Positions 1-5,694 of a stretch of 6,633 bases of DNA are shown piece by piece; within the stretch, counting starts at the first letter, position 1; each line of letters starts with the position of its first letter. The DNA is from an uncultured Collinsella sp. (lineage in GTDB: Bacteria; Actinomycetota; Coriobacteriia; Coriobacteriales; Coriobacteriaceae): positions 1-6,633 of the forward strand of contig UREZ01000095.1 in NCBI GenBank assembly GCA_900547025.1, given 5' to 3'. The notes beneath the pieces were generated by a model. That model was not told the origin of the DNA. It did not search any database and was given only the letters and a program-made list of their open reading frames with translations. A program made the position numbers and the translations under genes.

Positions 1-504
1 GGCGGGGACGGTCTTGGCGTCGCCAATGGCGATCTTGCCGTCCAGATTCGCGACGTCGGCGATGGCCTCGACCTTGGTGTCGGAGCCCTCGGCGCGAATG
101 ATCACGAGGTCGTTGACGAACATGTCCTCACGCGTATCGACGTCGACGAGCTCGGCGGCTTCGGCGTCGTCCATGGTGCCCTTGGAGGCTGTGATGAGCA
201 CGTCGACAGCGGCACCGGCGCGCATCTGCTCGACAAGGTCGCCGGAGGCCTTAAACTGCGTGTCTGCAAACGTGGTGCCGGTCTGCTCTGTGTAGAGCTC
301 CTGAACCTCGGGCAGAGCCTTCTCGAGCGAGTTGGCGGCAAAGACCTGCAGCTCGACAGCCTTCTTGGAAGATGCCTTAGCAGAACCGGCATCGGATCCG
401 GCCGGCTCGGACGTCTTGCTGCCCGAGCAGCCAGCAAGATCAAGGCCGGCAGCGGCGACAGCAGAAAGCGAGACGAATCCGCGGCGAGAAACCATATCGA
501 ACAT
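1..504 (-). CDS. modA: Molybdate ABC transporter substrate-binding lipoprotein ModA (3' end beyond window)
   Basis: Periplasmic-type binding lipoprotein that captures molybdate (possibly tungstate) outside the membrane and hands it to a ModBC permease. 168 residues are visible of a family usually near 250; the frame is open at the left edge. The signal peptide has a twin-arginine-like SRRGF (residues 6-10), a short hydrophobic stretch and a lipobox LAGC with Cys26 as the predicted lipidated residue. A Ser/Lys/Ala-rich linker (27-49) follows. ModA signatures are VFAANSL (54-60), with Ser59 a likely oxyanion ligand, SGDLVEQMRAGAAVDVLITAS (87-107), and IGDAKTVPA at 160-168. The ATG at 504 was chosen because AAAGGG lies 6 nt upstream; an in-frame ATG at 495 has poorer support. 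It has its own promoter region and follows mog and moeA on the same strand. Asp22, four residues before the Cys, is unusual in a signal peptide. Function confident; the exact oxyanion is not resolved by sequence. Confidence 0.93.
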   Translation of the reverse strand, partial: MFDMVSRRGFVSLSAVAAAGLDLAGCSGSKTSEPAGSDAGSAKASSKKAVELQVFAANSLEKALPEVQELYTEQTGTTFADTQFKASGDLVEQMRAGAAVDVLITASKGTMDDAEAAELVDVDTREDMFVNDLVIIRAEGSDTKVEAIADVANLDGKIAIGDAKTVPA

Positions 505-550
505 ATTCAACCCTTTCGGACCTTGTGCCCGGGTACCCCACCGCGGGCTT

Positions 551-568
551 TAATCTGCAATCAGATTA
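551..568. promoter_or_regulatory. 18-bp perfect dyad over the modA start site (operator candidate O1)
   Basis: TAATCTG-CAAT-CAGATTA is a perfect 7-bp inverted repeat with a 4-nt spacer. On the minus strand it overlaps the end of the predicted -10 hexamer and the predicted transcription start of modA, the position expected of a repressor site. Architecture and half-site resemble the dyad at 600-617. The binding protein is unknown; a molybdate-responsive regulator is a guess from context. Confidence 0.5.
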
Positions 569-570
569 TA
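565..570 (-). promoter_or_regulatory. modA promoter, -10 hexamer
   Basis: On the minus strand a consensus TATAAT lies in an AT-rich island within GC-rich DNA, placing transcription start near 558 and a leader of about 54 nt. No good TTGACA hexamer is seen 16-18 nt upstream (about 587-593 reads CACTAAC), so the promoter may need an activator. The leader can fold a GCCCG/CGGGC hairpin (527-531 with 544-548). Confidence 0.5.
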
Positions 571-599
571 CTTTTGCGCGAATAATGTTAGTGAGAAAT

Positions 600-617
600 T
601 ATTCTCGCCTGAGAATA
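600..617. promoter_or_regulatory. 18-bp perfect dyad upstream of the modA -35 region (operator candidate O2)
   Basis: TATTCTC-GCCT-GAGAATA is a perfect 7-bp inverted repeat with a 4-nt spacer, centred about 50 bp upstream of the predicted modA start. Its left half-site also forms an overlapping dyad with GAGAA at 593-597. The size and T-N11-A-like form are compatible with a LysR-type regulator, but that family assignment is inference. Confidence 0.5.
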
Positions 618-657
618 TAGTTTCGAGTTACCGTACACCTCGGCGTCGATTCGGCGG

Positions 658-691
658 AAAACAAAAGCGGAGCGACCGATAAGGTCGCCCC
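658..691 (-). terminator. Rho-independent terminator after mog
   Basis: On the minus strand a 9-bp stem, GGGGCGACC with GGTCGCTCC (one G-U pair), closes a 5-nt loop and is followed by TTTTGTTTT with a short CGC spacer. It starts 17 nt after the mog stop codon and separates the moeA-mog transcript from modA. Confidence 0.85.
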
Positions 692-707
692 ACCGCAGGT
701 AAATAGC

Positions 708-1187
708 TTAGTTGGTATGTCCGCCGCCCGCTGTCATCTGAGCCGCGTGCTCCAGCTGGTCCGCTATGGCCTCCCAGCTTTCGCGGGCGGCCTTCGTGGA
801 ACCGGGAAAGTTTACGACAAGTGTATGACCTCGTTGCATGCAAATAGCACGCGAGAGCATAGCGCGGCGCGTCTTGGTCATCGAGTACGCACGAATTGCC
901 TCTGCAATACCCGGCACATCGCGGTCGCAGACGGCACGCGTCGCCTCGGGCGTCACATCGCGCATCGAAAGCCCCGTGCCGCCGCAGGTGAGCACGACAT
1001 TGGCGTGGCACTCATCGGCGGCTTCCACAATGGCATCACCAATCTCGCTGACGTCATCGCGCACGGCCACATGTGAGGCGACCGTCCAGCCCTGCGCCTC
1101 GATAAGTTCCTCGAGTGCAGCTCCAGCCTCGTCCTGGGCAAGATCGCGCGTATCCGTGCACGTCACAATCGAAATCTTCAGCTCCAT
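708..1187 (-). CDS. mog: Molybdopterin adenylyltransferase / MoaB-Mog family protein
   Basis: MoCF-biosynthesis-fold protein that binds molybdopterin and, in characterised Mog proteins, adenylylates it with Mg-ATP to give MPT-AMP, the substrate MoeA uses for molybdenum insertion; cytoplasmic. The 159 residues match single-domain MogA/MoaB (about 160-195). Visible signatures are TCGGTG (67-72), RDVTPEAT (76-83) with the conserved Asp77, AMLSR (109-113) and NFPGSTKA (126-133). The ATG at 1187 has AGGAGG 6 nt upstream; upstream in-frame codons to 1280 lie inside moeA and were rejected. Only 10 nt separate it from the moeA stop and the Shine-Dalgarno overlaps that stop, so translation is probably coupled to moeA. 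MogA and MoaB cannot be firmly separated by motif; direct pairing with moeA favours the adenylyltransferase role. Confidence 0.9.
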   Translation of the reverse strand: MELKISIVTCTDTRDLAQDEAGAALEELIEAQGWTVASHVAVRDDVSEIGDAIVEAADECHANVVLTCGGTGLSMRDVTPEATRAVCDRDVPGIAEAIRAYSMTKTRRAMLSRAICMQRGHTLVVNFPGSTKAARESWEAIADQLEHAAQMTAGGGHTN

Positions 1188-1197
1188 AGCATTCCTC

Positions 1198-2460
1198 CTA
1201 TAGCACCGTGCCCTCAGGCAGGTCGACACGCACGACATCCACGACGTCGCCTGCCTTGAGCTCACACGGCCCTTCGTCAATACGCAGCAGACAGTTGGCC
1301 CGCTGCATCGTGCCGAGCAGCGCCGAATTCTGCGTCTTGGCCTCGGTCACCATCAGCTCACCGGTCTTGGGGTCGCGCAAAACCGTGGCGCGATCGAAGA
1401 AGCGTCGGTCCTGGCGCTTCTTCACGCCGTGCGTCAATATCGCCTGCTGCACGGGACGCGTACCCTCGGCAAAGCCGCGCATCTTGCGGATCGCGGGGCG
1501 GGCGAGCATCTCAAAGCCCACATACGCCGCCGCGGGATTGCCCGAAAGCCCCAAATACGGCTTACCCCCGAGCAAGCCAAACGTGATAGCCTTGCCCGGA
1601 CGCATCGAGATGCGATCGAACAGCACCTCGCCCTCGCGCTTGACCAGCGCCGTCACGTAGTCGTAATCGCCCGCCGAGGCGCCACCGCTCGTAATGACAA
1701 AATCGCACTCCTGCACGGCACGATGTACCAGCTCGGCAATCACCTGCTCATCATCGGGCGCAATGCCGTAGAACACGGGCTCGGCTCCCGCATCGAGTGC
1801 CTCGGCCATCAACGCGGACGAGTTGGAGTCGCGAATCTGCCCGCGCGCCGGCAGCTCACTCGGCGCGACCAGTTCCGTCCCCAGCGAGATAATGCCCACA
1901 CGCGGGGCGGCGTGCACCTTCACGCGAGCGTATCCGGCGCTCGCCAGCAGACCCGCGCCCGCCGGAGCCACGGCCTCGCCGGCGTGCATCACAACATCGC
2001 CGGCATGGGCCTCCTCGGCGGCAGAGCGAACGTTCTCCCCTACCTTGGCAGGCGCCGAGAAGCGAACGTGCGAGCCCTCGTTGCCGTCGCCATCGAGCAC
2101 GTCGACGATCTCGTACTTCACCACGGCATCGGCGCCTTCGGGCACCGGCGCGCCTGTCATGATGCGGACCGTCTCACCCGGGCCAAGAGCGCCCTCAAAC
2201 ACATGGCCCGCGGCCTCGTGTCCGATAACGTCGAGCGTCACCGGCGCCTCGCCAGATGCCTGCACCAAGTCCGCCGAGCGCACGGCATATCCGTCCATAG
2301 CGCTGTTGGCAAACGGCGAGATGTCGATATCGGCCACCGCGTCCTCGGCCAAGGGAAAACCAGCCGCCTGCCACACGGGAATCTCGACGAGATCGGTCGG
2401 AGCAACGTGCGACAGAACAATCGACTGCGCGTCCTCCAGCGGAATGAGTTTCTCTGCCAT
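1198..2460 (-). CDS. moeA: Molybdopterin molybdenumtransferase MoeA
   Basis: Cytoplasmic enzyme that inserts molybdate into adenylylated molybdopterin, releasing AMP and forming Mo cofactor. The 420 residues are full length for the family. In order: N-terminal region with SAMDGYAV (53-60), whose Asp57 belongs to the conserved active-site motif; MTGAPVPEGADAVV (101-114); the MoCF-like domain with ISLGTEL (191-197), TSGGASAGDYD (257-267), MRPGKAITFG (286-295) and GLSGNPAAAYVGFE (304-317); and a C-terminal beta domain to 420. The start is ATG at 2460, with AAGAGG 5 nt upstream; a GTG two codons earlier lies against the ribosome-binding site and is unlikely. First gene of the moeA-mog pair and divergent from the CLC gene. 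It is a single-domain MoeA without a fused MobA or substrate-binding domain. Confidence 0.96.
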   Translation of the reverse strand: MAEKLIPLEDAQSIVLSHVAPTDLVEIPVWQAAGFPLAEDAVADIDISPFANSAMDGYAVRSADLVQASGEAPVTLDVIGHEAAGHVFEGALGPGETVRIMTGAPVPEGADAVVKYEIVDVLDGDGNEGSHVRFSAPAKVGENVRSAAEEAHAGDVVMHAGEAVAPAGAGLLASAGYARVKVHAAPRVGIISLGTELVAPSELPARGQIRDSNSSALMAEALDAGAEPVFYGIAPDDEQVIAELVHRAVQECDFVITSGGASAGDYDYVTALVKREGEVLFDRISMRPGKAITFGLLGGKPYLGLSGNPAAAYVGFEMLARPAIRKMRGFAEGTRPVQQAILTHGVKKRQDRRFFDRATVLRDPKTGELMVTEAKTQNSALLGTMQRANCLLRIDEGPCELKAGDVVDVVRVDLPEGTVL

Positions 2461-2478
2461 ATGCACCTCTTAATGCCA

Positions 2479-2499
2479 CGGCGCACAACAGGGGCGCCG
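2479..2499 (-). other. Leader hairpin before moeA
   Basis: CGGCGC (2479-2484) and GCGCCG (2494-2499) form a perfect 6-bp stem with a 9-nt loop in the predicted moeA leader, 8 nt upstream of the Shine-Dalgarno. No T-run follows, so it is not a terminator. It is much smaller than the known Moco riboswitch. Confidence 0.3.
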
Positions 2500-2517
2500 A
2501 TTCTTTATGCTTGTCTC

Positions 2518-2523
2518 AGTATA
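2518..2523 (-). promoter_or_regulatory. Candidate moeA-mog promoter, -10 hexamer
   Basis: TATACT on the minus strand would start transcription near 2511, with a leader of about 50 nt. No clear -35 hexamer is seen. The same bases read on the plus strand contain TATAAT (2520-2525), which could instead serve the CLC gene with a leader of about 140 nt. Confidence 0.35.
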
Positions 2524-2635
2524 ATCCCCCGACGCACGACCGCGACTCGGCCTGTACCCGCAAATACACCTGTCGGTTGCAGGCCGCGAAACAGAATGGA
2601 TACCGACCCACCGGCTCATCGCGTTTACCGCGTTT

Positions 2636-2641
2636 TATAAT
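2636..2641 (+). promoter_or_regulatory. Candidate promoter of the CLC antiporter gene, -10 hexamer
   Basis: A perfect TATAAT lies 29 nt before the start codon, giving a start near 2648 and a leader of about 23 nt ending in AAAGAGG. No convincing -35 hexamer lies 16-18 nt upstream. The TATAAT at 2520-2525 is an alternative. Confidence 0.45.
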
Positions 2642-2670
2642 GCTTGCGTTGCAACCTAAAAGAGGAACGT

Positions 2671-4092
2671 ATGGCTCATAACGACAAACCCGAAAGCGCA
2701 AACGAAACGCAGGATCATTCCCAGCCGCTCGACGACGGCGGCTTTTTCTCCCTTAACGACGTCATCACGGCAGGCAGGCATCAACTTACCCGCTCCGAGC
2801 ATCTCTTGGCTGCCGACACGCGCCGCAACGCCCGCAACCTACTCGCGAGCGCCAAGTTGCTCGTACTCGTCGTCATCGTATCGCTCGCCATGGGCGTTGC
2901 CGCTTGGGCGTTTTTGGCCTCGTTGAATATCGCGTCCGACTATCGCGAGCACCATGCGTGGATTTACGCGCTGCTCCCCGTTGTGGGCGTAGCCACCGCA
3001 TGGGTGTACAAAAACCACGGTCTTGCCGCCAAACGCGGAAACAACCTGGTCATCGACTCCGCTCTGGGCACACGCCTCATCCATATGCGCATGGCCGTCC
3101 TCACCTTCGTCTGCTCCACGCTCACGCACCTAACGGGCGGATCGGCCGGTCGCGAGGGTGCCGCGGTACAGATTGGCGGCACCATCGCCAGCAACATCTC
3201 GAGCCTCGCCCACCTCAAAAAGCATGACCACCACGATCTCATGCTCGCCGGCATCTCGTCGGCCTTTGGCGCCGTATTCGGTTCGCCCCTTGCCGGAGCT
3301 TTCTTTGGCATGGAGATGTGCTTTATCGGCAAGATCGACTACACCGCGGGCATCTACTGCCTCGTCGCCTCGTTTACCGGCTACTTTACATCGCTTGCCT
3401 TGGGAACCGAGTACGAGGCGAATGTTATCGCCAGTGTTCCCGCCATGTCGCCCAAAACGGTCGTCATCGTTGTTATCAGCGCCATCATCTTCGGTCTGAC
3501 GGCACGCCTCTTTGCCTGGTCGGTTCGAACCGTCAAGAGCCTGTACGGTCGTTTTATCACCAACTATATTGCTCGCGCACTCGTGGGCGCGCTCGTAGTG
3601 CTCGCGGCCTACGCGATGCTCGACGCCTGGAAGTATGCCGGCCTTGCCACCTGGCTCTCGGGTGCCGGGTTCGCCGGTAACACGACCCTTGCCGACGCAG
3701 CCATCAAGCTCGTGGTGACGGCGCTCACCCTGGGCGCCGGCTTCCAAGGAGGCGAGGTCACGCCCCTGTTTGGTATCGGTGCGGCGCTCGGCGGCTGGAT
3801 CGGTTGCCTCGTCGGAATCGACCCCAGCTTTCTGGCAGCGCTGGGTATGCTCGGCGTGTTCTGCGCCGGCCTCAACGTGCCCATCACCACCTGCATGATG
3901 GCCATCGATCTGTTCCACGGCACGGCCGCCGGGTTCTTTGTCATCGTGGCCTTTATCAGCTATCTCGTCGGCGGCCACCGCGGCGTGTACCCCGCCCAGC
4001 GCATTATCTCACCCAAGCGTCGTTCGCTTATTGTGGATGAGGGCGGTACGGTAGCGGATGCTATCGAGCGCCACAACGACCTGATAGAGTAG
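2671..4092 (+). CDS. CLC-family anion/proton antiporter, probable fluoride-exporting CLC-F type
   Basis: Polytopic inner-membrane CLC protein of 473 residues with a hydrophilic N-terminus (1-60) and no C-terminal CBS domains. CLC motifs in order: GNNLVID (123-129) where chloride transporters have GSGIP; GREGAAVQIGG (160-170) with the gating glutamate Glu162; GSPLAGAFFGMEM (204-216); GGEVTPLFGIGA (360-371) in place of the usual GGxFxP; and Tyr440 near the position of the central tyrosine. Replacement of the anion-binding Ser by Asn in GNNL, and Val-Thr in GGEVTP, are features I associate with the CLC-F fluoride/proton antiporters that protect cells from fluoride. Start ATG at 2671 has AAAGAGG 5 nt upstream; a TTG at 2644 was rejected. 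Fluoride preference is inferred from these residues, and a chloride or other anion role cannot be excluded. The gene may be co-transcribed with the downstream lipid kinase. Confidence 0.88.
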   Translation: MAHNDKPESANETQDHSQPLDDGGFFSLNDVITAGRHQLTRSEHLLAADTRRNARNLLASAKLLVLVVIVSLAMGVAAWAFLASLNIASDYREHHAWIYALLPVVGVATAWVYKNHGLAAKRGNNLVIDSALGTRLIHMRMAVLTFVCSTLTHLTGGSAGREGAAVQIGGTIASNISSLAHLKKHDHHDLMLAGISSAFGAVFGSPLAGAFFGMEMCFIGKIDYTAGIYCLVASFTGYFTSLALGTEYEANVIASVPAMSPKTVVIVVISAIIFGLTARLFAWSVRTVKSLYGRFITNYIARALVGALVVLAAYAMLDAWKYAGLATWLSGAGFAGNTTLADAAIKLVVTALTLGAGFQGGEVTPLFGIGAALGGWIGCLVGIDPSFLAALGMLGVFCAGLNVPITTCMMAIDLFHGTAAGFFVIVAFISYLVGGHRGVYPAQRIISPKRRSLIVDEGGTVADAIERHNDLIE

Positions 4093-4179
4093 ACGTAAGT
4101 ATTCGCCGTGCAGCCACAATCGGGGGCAATTCGACCTGAGCGCGACCGCACTGTCATGCCACACGCCGGGAGTCGCCCC

Positions 4180-5142
4180 ATGCACGCAACTGATTTTGGT
4201 CGCACGCTCATCATCGCCAACCCCGCCGCCCAGTCGGGTGCGGCGCGCGAAGTTGCCGAGCGCCTGCAGCGCTTTTTGGACATGACCACGCGCTCATCCC
4301 AGTTTGACCTGGTGCTGACCGAGCGCATGGGACATGCCAAGGAACTTGCCGCACGGGCCCAGGGCTACCGCACGGTTATCGCACTCGGCGGCGACGGCGT
4401 GATCCACGAGGTCGTCAATGGACTCATGACGCAGGATGAGGCGGTCCGTCCCGCCCTTGCCGTCCTGCCCGTAGGCTCCGGCAACGATTTTGCCCAAACG
4501 CTCGGTATCGACGATTTCTCCGGCAAAGATTTTGGCGCGCTGCTCACCTGCGAGCTGCAGCGTCAGGATATCGGACGCATTCGCTCATGGAACCCCGCAA
4601 GCGGTAGCGGCGAGGCTACCGTTGAGTACTACGACCAGACGCTTTCGGTTGGCATCGATGCCGCCATCGGCCTTGGCACCACCGAGCTACGCAAAAAGAC
4701 CGGCTTAACGGGCGCTCCGCTCTACACCCTCTCGGGACTTGAGCAGTTTGGCCTGCGCTATCGCAACTACCCCATGACCATCAGCTTTGATGGCGCGCCA
4801 GCCGAGCGCGTGCGCGCGATTATCATGGCCATCCAGCTGGGCCCCACGTATGGCTCGGGCTATCGCATCTGTCCCGACGCCGACCCGTGTGACGGCATGC
4901 TCGACGTCTGCTACGCCTGCGGTCCCGTCCCCCGTGCGGTCGCCCTACCCATGTTCCTTTCGGCCAAGGACGGCCACCACACCAAGCTGTCGCCGGTACG
5001 CATGCGTCGCTGCCGTCATGCCGAGCTTACCTTTGAGGAGCCCGACTACCCCATCCAGGCCGACGGCGAGCCCATCGTCGCCTCGCGCATCGAGGTCGAC
5101 ATCCTCAGCGGAGCCCTCCACGTCTGGCACCCCACCCGCTAA
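4180..5142 (+). CDS. Diacylglycerol/lipid kinase family protein (DAGK catalytic domain)
   Basis: Cytoplasmic, probably membrane-associated kinase of the DgkB/YegS/sphingosine-kinase-like fold, expected to transfer phosphate from ATP (or another NTP) to a lipid such as diacylglycerol; the substrate is not predictable here. The 320 residues are typical length. Motifs: NPAAQSG (14-20), nucleotide-binding GGDGVIHEVVNGL (70-82), PVGSGNDFA (97-105), PDADPCDGMLDV (232-243) and DGEP (295-298) in the C-terminal lobe. Val replaces the usual Thr of GGDGT, and Ser the Thr of GTGNDF; both are conservative-looking. Start ATG at 4180 was chosen because GGGAG lies 7 nt upstream and the domain begins at once; GTG at 4108 and ATG at 4156 are in frame but have weak ribosome-binding sites. 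It follows the CLC gene by 87 nt without a visible terminator. Confidence 0.87.
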   Translation: MHATDFGRTLIIANPAAQSGAAREVAERLQRFLDMTTRSSQFDLVLTERMGHAKELAARAQGYRTVIALGGDGVIHEVVNGLMTQDEAVRPALAVLPVGSGNDFAQTLGIDDFSGKDFGALLTCELQRQDIGRIRSWNPASGSGEATVEYYDQTLSVGIDAAIGLGTTELRKKTGLTGAPLYTLSGLEQFGLRYRNYPMTISFDGAPAERVRAIIMAIQLGPTYGSGYRICPDADPCDGMLDVCYACGPVPRAVALPMFLSAKDGHHTKLSPVRMRRCRHAELTFEEPDYPIQADGEPIVASRIEVDILSGALHVWHPTR

Positions 5143-5149
5143 CCCCACC

Positions 5150-5220
5150 TAAGTTGCGGTGAAATAGGGACTGTTTATGCAGCTAAAGCCGCAAAACAAT
5201 CCCTATTTCACCGCAACTTA
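5150..5220. repeat. 71-nt long inverted repeat with perfect 21-bp arms
   Basis: The arms 5150-5170 and 5200-5220 are exact reverse complements over 21 bp. After one C/A mismatch, pairing continues (5172-5176 with 5194-5198), and the inner part TGCAGC/GCCGCA can pair around a TAAA tip, so nearly the whole element folds as one hairpin. It begins 7 nt after the lipid-kinase stop and ends 9 nt before the stop of the converging gene. No T-run flanks it on either side, so it is not a classic intrinsic terminator, though it could stop or stabilise both convergent transcripts. Its core resembles the palindrome at 5637-5667. Best guess: a REP-like or miniature dispersed element. Confidence 0.85.
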
Positions 5221-5229
5221 TTGAGAAGA

Positions 5230-5610
5230 TCATTCCTCCCCGTCCGGCTTGCGACGGTTGGCCTTTTTAATCGCGTTGAAGTGCTTGTCGTTGAGCCTAC
5301 GCTGGCGCGATCGTTGTGGCACTTTGGTCTTGACACGACGGCGCGGCGGACGGCCACGACGCTCGAGCTCTGCCCTCAGCTTACGCAGACAGCAGCTGCG
5401 ATTCTGAAACTGACTGCGGCTCTCACGCGCCGTCACGACAATCCCCGTGGGCCCATGCTTCATGCGCACCGCCGAGTCCGTCGTGTTCACGCCCTGTCCG
5501 CCCGGACCCGTCGCGCGAAACACCTGCACCTCGCAATCGCGTGCCAGCTCCTCGACCGGCATCTCGGCATAGCGCGCATACTCGCGCCATCCCATCTTGC
5601 TCTCATCCAT
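5230..5610 (-). CDS. Stand-alone GGQ peptide chain release factor-like protein
   Basis: A 126-residue protein consisting of the peptidyl-tRNA hydrolysis domain of class I release factors, without the stop-codon-recognition domains. The catalytic GGQ is at 37-39 in ATGPGGQGVN; TDSAVRMKHGPTGIVV (44-59) and RSQFQNR (65-71) match RF1/RF2 domain 3 more closely than ArfB (YaeJ). The C-terminus (about 87-121) is a strongly basic Arg/Lys-rich tail, as in ribosome-rescue factors whose tail enters the mRNA channel (ArfB, mitochondrial C12orf65/mtRF-R). I infer a role in releasing peptides from stalled ribosomes or split 50S particles; this is not shown. RF1/2 proteins are about 350 residues, but the intact ATG, upstream AGGTG and basic tail argue against a decayed fragment. 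It lies downstream of xpt on the same strand, behind a terminator-like palindrome. Confidence 0.85.
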   Translation of the reverse strand: MDESKMGWREYARYAEMPVEELARDCEVQVFRATGPGGQGVNTTDSAVRMKHGPTGIVVTARESRSQFQNRSCCLRKLRAELERRGRPPRRRVKTKVPQRSRQRRLNDKHFNAIKKANRRKPDGEE

Positions 5611-5629
5611 AACAACACCTCACCTCATA

Positions 5630-5667
5630 CAAAAAAATGTGACAAAGGGACAGTCCCTTTGTCACAT
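5630..5667 (-). terminator. Terminator-like hairpin plus T-run after xpt
   Basis: On the minus strand the 15-bp stem of the 31-nt palindrome is followed directly by TTTTTTT, starting 27 nt after the xpt stop. This is a good intrinsic terminator for xpt, yet the next gene starts only about 20 nt beyond it, so it may act as a partial attenuator. Confidence 0.7.
5637..5667. repeat. 31-nt perfect palindrome (GGGAC-A-GTCCC core)
   Basis: Two 15-nt arms, ATGTGACAAAGGGAC and its exact complement, flank a single central A. With such a tiny loop the tip must open, giving a hairpin of about 13 bp. GTGACAAAGGGACAGT matches the core of the 5150-5220 element at 13 of 16 positions. I recall similar GGGAC palindromes scattered through coriobacterial and clostridial genomes; no second copy or transposase is visible here. 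Confidence 0.8.
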
Positions 5668-5694
5668 CGCATACCAATCGCTTGTGTTGCGCGC

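Noticed and set aside
505..657. Moco riboswitch upstream of modA
   Set aside because: The predicted leader is too short (about 54 nt) and shows only a small hairpin; the structured elements upstream are better explained as DNA dyads.
1188..1280. N-terminal extension of mog by 31 codons
   Set aside because: It lies within moeA and lacks domain similarity; the internal ATG at 1187 has a strong AGGAGG at ideal spacing.
1429..2640. 403-codon plus-strand open frame opposite moeA
   Set aside because: Antisense to a complete MoeA; rich in Arg/His and low complexity, as expected of a shadow frame.
2524..2670. Fluoride riboswitch upstream of the CLC gene
   Set aside because: I could not find the conserved aptamer segments or pseudoknot partners; only a 6-bp inverted repeat is present.
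3130..3978. 282-codon minus-strand frame inside the CLC gene
   Set aside because: Antisense to a protein with ordered CLC motifs; its composition (Asp/Gly/His/Glu-rich) is the mirror of membrane-helix codons.
5150..5220. Two-unit CRISPR array or intrinsic terminator
   Set aside because: There is one inverted pair and no direct repeats with spacers, and no T-run on either side.
5230..5610. Pseudogene fragment of prfA or prfB
   Set aside because: Intact start, Shine-Dalgarno and stop, preserved GGQ and a distinct basic tail indicate a real small protein.
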